48,942 nt of DNA, from positions 1-48,942 of the forward strand of contig NZ_JAFCME010000040.1 of NCBI RefSeq assembly GCF_018130065.1, read 5' to 3'. Below the pieces are notes generated by a model, which was given only the letters and a program-made list of their open reading frames with translations, had not been told where the DNA came from and made no database searches. The position numbers and the translations under genes are program-made. The DNA comes from Bradyrhizobium sp. AUGA SZCCT0158 (GTDB lineage: Bacteria > Pseudomonadota > Alphaproteobacteria > Rhizobiales > Xanthobacteraceae). This document shows, in pieces, positions 8,031-14,662 of this stretch (position 1 is its first letter; each line of letters opens with the position of its first letter).

Positions 8031-9439
8031 GCCGGTTTGGGTACCTGTTTATGATAGTCCGTGGCGCGCTGGAACGCGGCGCCGATCCGCAGCAGCATGG
8101 CCTCATCAAAGGACCGGCCGATCAATTGCAGGCCGACCGGCAAACCGCTTTTGGTGAAGCCCGAGGGAATCGAAAGCGAGGGCAGGCCGAGGTAGTTGAC
8201 CGGGCGGGTGAATTTCGTGATCCGCTGGATCACGGCCTCGGCGTCGCGGCTGTTGCCGACATCGCTCTCGGCGATGGTCGCCGCCGGTATCGGCGCGACC
8301 GGCGCAATCACCGCATCGGTGCCGGTGACCGCCGCAAGGTACGCCGCCAGCGCCGGACCGCGCCAGCGCATTGCTTCCAGATACGACACCGCAGGGATCG
8401 CGAGGCCGTTCTGCAGCCGCATCAGCACCTGCGCGCCGTAATCCTGTGGCCGTTCGATCATCCACCTTTTGTGGAACGCGGCGGCTTCGGTCGCGAGCAC
8501 GATCTGGCAGGCGGCCGTGAGCTGGCGCTGGTCGGGTAGCTCGACCGAGACGATTTCGGCGCCCTCTTTCTTCAGCGTCGCGATCGTCTCATCGAGAACG
8601 CGCGCCACTTCGGCATCGAGATCGTCGACATAGAACGCGGTCGGCACGCCGATCCTGAGGCCTTTGAGCGAGCCCTTGGTGGCCGCCATATAGTCCGGCA
8701 CCGGCCGCGTGGAAGCGGTGAGGTCGTCGGGGTCGGCGCCCGCCATCAACCCGAGCAGCAGCGCGCAATCTTCCGCGCTCTGCGCCAGCGGCCCAACCGT
8801 ATCGAGCGATTGCGACAGCGGCATCGCGCCGGCACGGCTGACGCGACCGACCGTCGTCTTCAACCCGGTGACGCCGCAGAAATGCGCGGGCATCCGGATC
8901 GAGCCGCCGGTGTCCGATCCCAGCGCGGCAAAGGTCAGGCGGGCGGCGACCGCCGAGCCCGAGCCGGACGACGAGCCGCCGGTGATGTGATCGACATTCC
9001 AGGGATTGCGCACCGGACCGTAATGCGGGTTGTGGCCGGTCGGACCATAGGCGAACTCCACCATCTGCAACGAACCCAGCCGGACGGTGCCGGCATCCTT
9101 CAGGCGCTGCAGCGCGGTCGAATTCGTGGTGGCGACGAAGTCGCGGCGGATCTTCGAGCCGCAGGTGACGACCTTGCCGGCCTCGTAATACATATCCTTG
9201 TGCGCCATCGGCACGCCATGCAGCACGCCCCTATTGTTGCCCTTGGCAAGATCGGCATCGGCGGCGTCGGCCGCCGCCAGCGCCTCCTCCGCCTCGATCG
9301 CCATGAAGGCGTTGAGCCGCGGCTGCCATTGCGCGATGCGGTCGAGACAGGATTTTGTCGCCTCGCGCGACGAAACTTCCTTGCTGGCGATCGCCCTGGC
9401 GACCGACACCAGCGACATCAGTGCCGGTTCGGTGCTCAT
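8027..9439 (-). CDS. Amidase-signature-family hydrolase (AtzE/GatA-like)
   Basis: The protein has about 470 residues. The Ser-cisSer-Lys triad is visible: Lys81 in MAHKD, the Gly/Ser-rich signature GGSSSGSGSA around 154-163, and the nucleophile Ser180 in GSDTGGSIRMPA. Members hydrolyse C-N amide bonds in the cytoplasm. The long open frame upstream is not coding: the ATG at 9439 (MSTEPALMSL) overlaps the small AtzG-like gene by four bases, and the amidase stop overlaps the next ATPase start. This coupling places amide hydrolysis directly with the transporter, which suggests that the imported compound is deamidated or cleaved to feed nitrogen metabolism. It is unlikely to be GatA because no GatB or GatC genes are nearby. 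The substrate is not known. Confidence 0.92.
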   Translation of the reverse strand: MSTEPALMSLVSVARAIASKEVSSREATKSCLDRIAQWQPRLNAFMAIEAEEALAAADAADADLAKGNNRGVLHGVPMAHKDMYYEAGKVVTCGSKIRRDFVATTNSTALQRLKDAGTVRLGSLQMVEFAYGPTGHNPHYGPVRNPWNVDHITGGSSSGSGSAVAARLTFAALGSDTGGSIRMPAHFCGVTGLKTTVGRVSRAGAMPLSQSLDTVGPLAQSAEDCALLLGLMAGADPDDLTASTRPVPDYMAATKGSLKGLRIGVPTAFYVDDLDAEVARVLDETIATLKKEGAEIVSVELPDQRQLTAACQIVLATEAAAFHKRWMIERPQDYGAQVLMRLQNGLAIPAVSYLEAMRWRGPALAAYLAAVTGTDAVIAPVAPIPAATIAESDVGNSRDAEAVIQRITKFTRPVNYLGLPSLSIPSGFTKSGLPVGLQLIGRSFDEAMLLRIGAAFQRATDYHKQVPKPA

Positions 9440-9633
9440 TTCGACACCCCGAGGTTCTGCGCCAGAAGAAAGCTCGCGGGTTCCAGATCGAACGGCAGGG
9501 TGCCGGCGACCGGCGCGAAGCCTTCGAACGCCGGCCCGATGGAATTGGCGATCCGCTCGGCGACTTCGGCACTCGCCGGCACGCCCGCGACATCGGTCAT
9601 GACCTTGACCTCTTTTGGACTGGGTTTTGTCAT
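9436..9633 (-). CDS. AtzG-like (DUF4089-type) small amidase partner
   Basis: The protein has 65 residues, helical in its first two thirds (AEVAERIANSIGPAFEGF), and ends in a Pro/Leu/Glu segment (LPFDLEPASFLLAQ). This resembles the tail of AtzG/DUF4089 proteins, which wrap around the amidase AtzE much as GatC wraps around GatA. The size, the position directly before an amidase gene and the four-base ATGA overlap support the call; the sequence similarity is judged by eye only. A second ATG eleven codons in also has a good ribosome site (AGAGGTCAAGGTC), so the true protein may be 54 residues. An unrelated small protein remains possible. Confidence 0.6.
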   Translation of the reverse strand: MTKPSPKEVKVMTDVAGVPASAEVAERIANSIGPAFEGFAPVAGTLPFDLEPASFLLAQNLGVSK

Positions 9634-9648
9634 TGCGGATTTGCTCCC

Positions 9649-10680
9649 TTATGCGTTTTTCTTGGTCGTTTCTTTGGCCGGTGCGCGGCTGTGTCCTGAT
9701 CCCGGAATGGCCATGTAGCACGCCGCCTGGTGGCCCATTGTATCGAGGTCGCTGAGTTTTGGCGTCGCATTTGCGCAGAGCGGCTCCGCGTATGGACACC
9801 GGGTGTGAAACCGGCAGCCGGGCGGCGGATCGATCGGATTGGGCGGATCGCCCGAGATCGGCGGCGTCTGGGTACGGTTGTCGGGATCGGCCGACGGCAT
9901 CGCCGCCAGCAGCGCCCGCGTGTAGGGATGCGCCGGTTCATCCCAGACCTTGTCGACCGGACCGAGCTCGACGACCTCGCCGAGATACATCACCAGCACG
10001 CGATCACTGATGTAGCGCACCACGTTGAGATCGTGGCTGATGAAGAGGTAGGTGAGGCCGAATTCGCGCTTGAGGTCGGCCAGCAGGTTGAGCACCTGGG
10101 CTTCAACCGACTTGTCGAGCGCCGATACCGCTTCGTCGAGGATCACCAGCCGCTGGCCGCCGGAAATCTCGTGCGGATAGCGATTTGCAAAAGTCTCGGG
10201 CCGCAAGCCCACCTTGCCCAATAGTTCGCGCGCCAGCGTGCGCGCGGCGGCATCCGCCATGCCATGCACCTTCGGGCCGAACGCGATCGAATCCTCGATG
10301 GTGAGGCGCGGGTTGAGCGAGGCGTAGCTGTCCTGAAACACCATCTGCATGCCGCGGCGCAAATCGCGCAGCGACAATGCGCGGCCGACCTGCATGCCGT
10401 CATAGATGATATCGCCGGCATCTGATTTCATCAGATGCATCAGAAGCCGCGCGGTGGTCGACTTGCCGCAGCCGGATTCGCCGACGATCCCGACTGTTTC
10501 ACCCTTGGCGATCGAAAACGAGACGTCGTCGACCGCGCGGACGGTCTTGCGCGCGCTGAACAGATCACCGCGCACCGGGAAATGCTTGGTCAGGCCACTG
10601 ACCTGCAGCAGCGGCTGCGCGGCGCCGCCGACATCCTCGACCTTTTCCAGAACTTCGACTGACGGGCTGGTCTCGGTCAT
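9649..10680 (-). CDS. Oligopeptide-type ABC transporter ATPase (DppF/OppF-like) with internal deletion
   Basis: The protein has about 343 residues. Walker A (GESGCGKST, about residue 63), the Q-loop (VFQDSYASLNP), the switch region (FISHDLNVVRY) and the OppF-type C terminus (GCRFHTRCPYAEPLC) are normal. The stretch between the ABC signature and Walker B is not: it reads EISGGQR followed at once by LVILDEAVSALD. Relatives carry about 14 more residues here (a QRVNIARAL-type helix). The missing segment is in frame, at about 10147-10153, and removes part of the helical subdomain behind the signature. ATPase activity is probably impaired unless the read is wrong. The ATG at 10680 is taken over the longer frame because it lies four bases after the permease stop and begins a typical N terminus. 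Confidence 0.88.
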   Translation of the reverse strand: MTETSPSVEVLEKVEDVGGAAQPLLQVSGLTKHFPVRGDLFSARKTVRAVDDVSFSIAKGETVGIVGESGCGKSTTARLLMHLMKSDAGDIIYDGMQVGRALSLRDLRRGMQMVFQDSYASLNPRLTIEDSIAFGPKVHGMADAAARTLARELLGKVGLRPETFANRYPHEISGGQRLVILDEAVSALDKSVEAQVLNLLADLKREFGLTYLFISHDLNVVRYISDRVLVMYLGEVVELGPVDKVWDEPAHPYTRALLAAMPSADPDNRTQTPPISGDPPNPIDPPPGCRFHTRCPYAEPLCANATPKLSDLDTMGHQAACYMAIPGSGHSRAPAKETTKKNA

Positions 10681-10684
10681 CGCG

Positions 10685-11572
10685 TCAGTTCCTGATGTCC
10701 ATGGCGCTGCGCATGCCGTCGCTGAGCAGATTGAAACAGATCGACACCGCAAAGATCATGACGCCGGGCAACGCCGCGACCCACGGATTGACATAGATCG
10801 CGGTGCGCAGCGTGTTGAGCATCAGGCCCCATTCCGGCTCCGGCGGTTTTGTACCCAAACCGAGGAACGAAAGGCCGGCGGCGAGGATCATCGACACCGA
10901 GATCAGGCCGGTGGCGTAGACGAAGATCGGGCCCAGCACGTTGCCGAGCATGTGCACACGCATGATGGTGAAGGGCCCGGCGCCGGAAGCGCGCGCGGCC
11001 TCGACAAAGTCCATGTTGCGAACGCCTGTCGTGACGCTCTCGGCGACGCGGGTGATCTGCGGCACGAATACGATGGTCAGCGAGACGATGGAGTTGACGA
11101 TGCCGGCGCCCAGCGCGCCGGAAATCGCGATCGCCAGCAGCACCGAGGGAAACGCATAAAACACGTCGACGGTGCGCATGATCGCGGTGTTGAGCTTGCC
11201 GCCGACATAGCCGGCGACCAAGCCCAGGGAGGTGCCGATAAAGAAGGCGAGGATCACAGGCAGAATGCCGATGATCAGCGACAGCCGGCCGCCATAGATC
11301 AGCCGCGCCAGCATGTCGCGGCCGAGCTCATCGGTGCCGAGCGGATAGTTCGGCGTGCCGATATGGCGGAGCCGGCGGATCATCGAGCCCTGATAGGGAT
11401 CGGCGAGGCCGAGCCATGGCGCCAGCAGCGCGGACATGAAGATCAGCACCAGAATGAAGGCGCAGACCATGCTGACCTTGTCGCGCCGGATGCGGCGGCC
11501 GACGGTGGCCCAATAGCCCCGCGCCTGGGTCGCCGGCGCCGCCTGCAGGGCGGTATCTGTGATCGCGCTCAT
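10685..11572 (-). CDS. Oligopeptide-type ABC transporter permease (DppC/OppC-like)
   Basis: The protein has 295 residues. A cytoplasmic N terminus and a first membrane helix (VSMVCAFILVLIFMSALLAPWLG) precede the PLGTDELGRDMLARLIYGGRLSL motif, a hallmark of the DppC/OppC family. Five further helices follow. The EAA coupling loop reads VEAARASGAGPFTIMRVHMLGNVLGPI. It forms the inner-membrane channel with the DppB-like protein encoded upstream in the operon. It lies between that gene (67 bases away, across a short palindromic repeat) and the DppF-like ATPase gene (4 bases). Confidence 0.94.
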   Translation of the reverse strand: MSAITDTALQAAPATQARGYWATVGRRIRRDKVSMVCAFILVLIFMSALLAPWLGLADPYQGSMIRRLRHIGTPNYPLGTDELGRDMLARLIYGGRLSLIIGILPVILAFFIGTSLGLVAGYVGGKLNTAIMRTVDVFYAFPSVLLAIAISGALGAGIVNSIVSLTIVFVPQITRVAESVTTGVRNMDFVEAARASGAGPFTIMRVHMLGNVLGPIFVYATGLISVSMILAAGLSFLGLGTKPPEPEWGLMLNTLRTAIYVNPWVAALPGVMIFAVSICFNLLSDGMRSAMDIRN

Positions 11573-11592
11573 GCGCTACGCTCTTTTTGTTT

Positions 11593-11640
11593 GAGCATGA
11601 TCTTTTCGGAAAACCGGTTCCCACTTTTCCGGATCATGCT
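11593..11640. repeat. Short palindromic interspersed repeat between the two permease genes
   Basis: GAGCATGATC at the left and GGATCATGCT at the right pair as hairpin arms, with a smaller inner repeat (TTTTCGGAAAA / TTTTCCGG). The right arm contributes the stop codon of the DppB-like gene. Similar elements are common in Bradyrhizobium-type genomes (general knowledge). It lies inside the operon and may affect message stability. Confidence 0.6.
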
Positions 11641-12592
11641 AGCTCCGCTTGATGCGCGGATCGATCGACGCTTGCGCGATATCGACCAGGAGGTTGAGGG
11701 CTACGAAGAACAGCGCCAGCACCAGGATCGTGCCTTGCAGCAGCGGCAAATCGCGCTGGAAGATCGCCGAATTCAGCAGCAGCCCAGAACCCGGCCATGA
11801 GAACACGGTTTCGATCAGGATCGAGCCGCCGAGCATATAGCCGAGCTGAAGGCCCATCACCGCAAGCGCGGTCGGCGCGGCGTTCTTGATGACATGACGG
11901 AACACGTCGGTCTCGCGCAGCCCTTTGGCGCGCAAGGCCTCGACGAAGTCCTGGCTCAGGATGTCGCCGGTCAGGGCCCGCACCGTGCGGGTGACGATGC
12001 CCATTGGAATGACCGATGTCGTGATCGCGGGAAGGATGAGATATTTCATGTGCTCCCAGTCCCAGCCCCACGCACCGGAGCCGCCGGGACCGGCGCCGAC
12101 CGCGGGCAGCCAGTTGAGCTGCACCGAGAAGATGATGACCAGCACCATGCCGAGCCAGTAATGCGGCACGGAGACGCCGGCGATCGCGATCGAGGTCGCG
12201 ACCTTGTCGATCCAGGTGTCGCGGAAATAACCGGCGATCAGGCCGAAGAACAAACCCAGCGTGAAGCCGATCGCGGCGGCGGCGATCGCCAGCGTCACGG
12301 TGTTGCCGACCGCGCGCAGCACCTCCGACAGCACCGGACGGCCCGTCGCGATCGAATTGCCGAGATCACCATGCAGCGCACGCCACAGCCAGAGCCCGAA
12401 CTGGACCGGCAGCGGGCGGTCGAAGCCATAGGCGGTGCGCAATTGCGCCGCGAGTTCCTGGCTGGCATCCGCCGGCAGCACCGCCACCAGGGGATCGCCC
12501 GGCGTGATGTGGACCAAGAGGAAGCACACCAGCGCCACGCTGGCCACGATCGGGATCACATAGACGATACGGCGGGCGATATAGACGAGCAC
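11639..12592 (-). CDS. Oligopeptide-type ABC transporter permease (DppB/OppB-like)
   Basis: The protein has about 317 residues and six membrane helices. The first, YIARRIVYVIPIVASVALVC, is followed by the conserved periplasmic HITPGDPL motif and the LPVQFGLWLWRALHGDLGNS segment of the DppB family. The EAA loop is VEALRAKGLRETDVFRHVIKNA. The family-type protein begins at a GTG at 12592; the 16 codons of open frame upstream come from a palindromic repeat and should not be annotated as coding. With the DppC-like protein it forms the transport channel. It is second in the operon, after the binding protein, with about 200 bases of repeat-bearing spacer between them. Confidence 0.93.
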   Translation of the reverse strand: MLVYIARRIVYVIPIVASVALVCFLLVHITPGDPLVAVLPADASQELAAQLRTAYGFDRPLPVQFGLWLWRALHGDLGNSIATGRPVLSEVLRAVGNTVTLAIAAAAIGFTLGLFFGLIAGYFRDTWIDKVATSIAIAGVSVPHYWLGMVLVIIFSVQLNWLPAVGAGPGGSGAWGWDWEHMKYLILPAITTSVIPMGIVTRTVRALTGDILSQDFVEALRAKGLRETDVFRHVIKNAAPTALAVMGLQLGYMLGGSILIETVFSWPGSGLLLNSAIFQRDLPLLQGTILVLALFFVALNLLVDIAQASIDPRIKRS

Positions 12593-12609
12593 GAGACATT
12601 CTTTCTTCC

Positions 12610-12768
12610 TTCTCCCCTTGTGGGAGAAGGTGGCGCGCAAAGCGCGCCGGATGAGGGGTTCTATCCGCAGACACAGTCATCGCGAATGAGAGAGGCGTGT
12701 CCGCGGAGAGAACCCCTCACCCGTCTTCGCTTCGCGAAGCCACCCCCTCCCACAAGGGGAGAGGGGGC
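12610..12768. repeat. Interspersed palindromic repeat, family D, inside the transporter operon
   Basis: The left end CTTCTCCCCTTGTGGGAGAA and the right end CTCCCACAAGGGGAGAGGG are complementary. Inner palindromes (GGCGCGCAAAGCGCGCC, CTTCGCTTCGCGAAG) and a CCGGATGAGGGG/CCCCTCAC pair lie between. It fills the gap between the binding-protein gene and the DppB-like gene. Confidence 0.8.
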
Positions 12769-12792
12769 ACCGCGGGCTTAGAATGCCGTTCC

Positions 12793-14463
12793 TTACGGCG
12801 CGATCGTCACCGGCGAGAAGTCGACGAACCAGCTCTTCGGCTGCACAAAACCCTTCACCTTCGGGCTCATGGCGCGCGGAGACACGTCATGGGCGACGTA
12901 GAGGAAGGCGGCATCGTCGACCGAGGCCGCATGCAGTTCGGCGAGCGCCGCATCGCGCGCCGCGGGGTCGAAGGTCTGGCGTGCCTTGGTCACCAGCTCA
13001 TCGAATTTGGGATTGTTGATGTAACCCCAATTGTTCGAGACAGGCGGCGCCATACCTGACTGCAGGAAGCGCACCAGCGCGAAGAACGGATCCATCGCCG
13101 CATAGGTCACGTTGGTGGCGTGGGCACCGTTGGCGGACGCGTCCTTGGCGCCGCGGCGCCAGTTGGTGAACAGCGTATTCCATTCGATGACGTCGAGCTG
13201 GACGTCGAAGTAACATTCAGCCAGCGCCTGCTGCAGATATTCGTTCATCGGCAGCGGTTGCATCTGGCCGGAGCCGGACGCCGAGGTCTGGGTCTTGACC
13301 GTCAGCTTCTTCGACGGACCGTAACCGGCCTCCTGCATCAGCTTTTGCGCCGCCTTCAGGTCATACTTGATCTCGAAGGTGGGCTTGCCGCGCCAGGGGT
13401 GGCCGGGCTCGAAGGTGCCGGTCGCCGGCACCATCAGCCCGGCGAGCAGGCCCTCCTTGAGGCCTTCACGATCGATGCACAGATTGGCGGCCTTGCGAAC
13501 GCGGATGTCGTTCCAGGGCGAACCCTCGATGCGCGAGAACTGCCAGGGCCAGACATGCGGCGATTCGTTGGCCTGCAGCGCGAAGCCGCGTGCCTTGATT
13601 TCCTTGACCGCATCGGGCGCGGGCGCCTCGACCCAGTCGACCTGACCGGAGAGCAACGCCGCGGTGCGGGCATTGGCTTCCGGCATCGGCAGCAGCACCA
13701 TCTTGTCGACCTTGGGAACGCGCGCCTTGTCCCAGTAACCCTCGTTCTTGACCAGTTCGAGCCGCTCGCGCGGCGTGAACTTCGACATCTTCCAGGGACC
13801 GGTGCCGGAGGCATCGCGCGCAAACGCGGCCCAGGCGGCCTGCGATTTGGCCTTGGCGTCGGCGCCTTCAGCCTTGTCGTAAAATGCCTGCCACTTGGCC
13901 GGGCTCGCCATGAACAGATTGGTCAGGTTGATCGGCAGGAAGCTGTCGGGCTCCTTGGTGGTCAATTCCACCGTCAGATCGTCGATTTTCTTCGCGGAGG
14001 CCAGCGTAGGCATGCGCGAGGCTGTCACGCCGACCTGGCTGGCGTCGAAATGCGGCGCATCCTGCTTCAGCACCTTCTCGACGTTCCAGACCACGGCGTC
14101 GGCGTTGAACGGCGAGCCGTCGTGGAAGGTGACGCCGGGACGAAGCTTGAAGGTCCACTTCTTCTTGTCGGCCTCATCGACCTTCCATTCGGTCGAGAGG
14201 CCCGGGATCATCACGCTCGCTTTGCTGGCCGAGGACAGATCCCACAGCGTCAGCGCGTCATACATCGTGAGGCCGGTGAAACGGTTGCCCTCAAAGCCCT
14301 GGTCCGGCTGACCCAGCGTGCGCGGAATATCGGCAGCCGTCATGCCGATGCGCAGCACGGTTTCGGCGCTGGCGGCCAGCGGCAGGCCGACCACTATCGC
14401 CGTCGCCAGCATCCAGGCCTTGGCGGTTTTCCCGGCGGTTTTCTTGAACCTCTCGTTACGCAT
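12793..14463 (-). CDS. Periplasmic substrate-binding protein, peptide/nickel (SBP family 5) type
   Basis: The protein has about 556 residues. A signal peptide is clear: a basic start (MRNERFKKTAGK), a hydrophobic core (MLATAIVVGLPLAA) and cleavage near ASAE. The mature protein has the family-5 pattern: GLSTEWKVDEADKKKWTFKLRPGVTFHDGSPFNADAV, then TGPWKMSKF, then DIRVRKAANLCIDREGL. It would bind the ligand in the periplasm and deliver it to the permeases. The ATG at 14463 has AAGGGA upstream; a TTG three codons earlier is less likely. It is first in the operon and is preceded by a sigma-54-type promoter at 14515-14530. A paralogue is encoded divergently. Confidence 0.95.
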   Translation of the reverse strand: MRNERFKKTAGKTAKAWMLATAIVVGLPLAASAETVLRIGMTAADIPRTLGQPDQGFEGNRFTGLTMYDALTLWDLSSASKASVMIPGLSTEWKVDEADKKKWTFKLRPGVTFHDGSPFNADAVVWNVEKVLKQDAPHFDASQVGVTASRMPTLASAKKIDDLTVELTTKEPDSFLPINLTNLFMASPAKWQAFYDKAEGADAKAKSQAAWAAFARDASGTGPWKMSKFTPRERLELVKNEGYWDKARVPKVDKMVLLPMPEANARTAALLSGQVDWVEAPAPDAVKEIKARGFALQANESPHVWPWQFSRIEGSPWNDIRVRKAANLCIDREGLKEGLLAGLMVPATGTFEPGHPWRGKPTFEIKYDLKAAQKLMQEAGYGPSKKLTVKTQTSASGSGQMQPLPMNEYLQQALAECYFDVQLDVIEWNTLFTNWRRGAKDASANGAHATNVTYAAMDPFFALVRFLQSGMAPPVSNNWGYINNPKFDELVTKARQTFDPAARDAALAELHAASVDDAAFLYVAHDVSPRAMSPKVKGFVQPKSWFVDFSPVTIAP

Positions 14464-14514
14464 ATGCAGCAATCCCTTCTCAGACTTTGGGTGACTAATT
14501 CTTATGCAGAGTTA

Positions 14515-14530
14515 TGCAACGCCTGTGCCA
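14515..14530 (-). promoter_or_regulatory. Sigma-54 (RpoN) -24/-12 promoter for the transporter-amidase operon
   Basis: Read on the minus strand the element is TGGCACAGGCGTTGCA. It has GG and GC with exactly ten bases between them and matches TGGCAC-R-N4-TTGCA at every defined position. The expected transcript start is near 14504, about 40 bases before the ATG of the binding protein. Confidence 0.8.
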
Positions 14531-14531
14531 A

Positions 14532-14544
14532 GGACGGCGCGTCC
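14532..14544. promoter_or_regulatory. Small inverted repeat between the divergent sigma-54 elements
   Basis: GGACG-GCG-CGTCC is a 5-base dyad in the 78 bases that separate the two promoters. It could be an activator or repressor half of the shared control region, but it is short and GC-rich and may be chance. Confidence 0.25.
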
Positions 14545-14608
14545 CGAGGGGCGATTAGCCGCACGACTCCCTGTGAGTATGCATGCAAGCGCGTATCCAT
14601 GCTCCATC

Positions 14609-14624
14609 TGGCACCAAGCTTGCA
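14609..14624 (+). promoter_or_regulatory. Sigma-54 (RpoN) -24/-12 promoter for the second binding protein
   Basis: TGGCACCAAGCTTGCA has the invariant GG-N10-GC spacing and matches TGGCAC-N5-TTGCA. The expected transcript start is near 14635, leaving a leader of about 28 bases with a GGAG ribosome site at 14651 before the ATG at 14663. Confidence 0.8.
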
Positions 14625-14662
14625 TTTTTCAGCTCCGAACCCCGTTCTATGGAGCTTAATTC

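Noticed and set aside
12593..12640. Upstream extension of the DppB-like protein
   Set aside because: The extra codons derive from the palindromic repeat; the family N terminus begins at the GTG at 12592.
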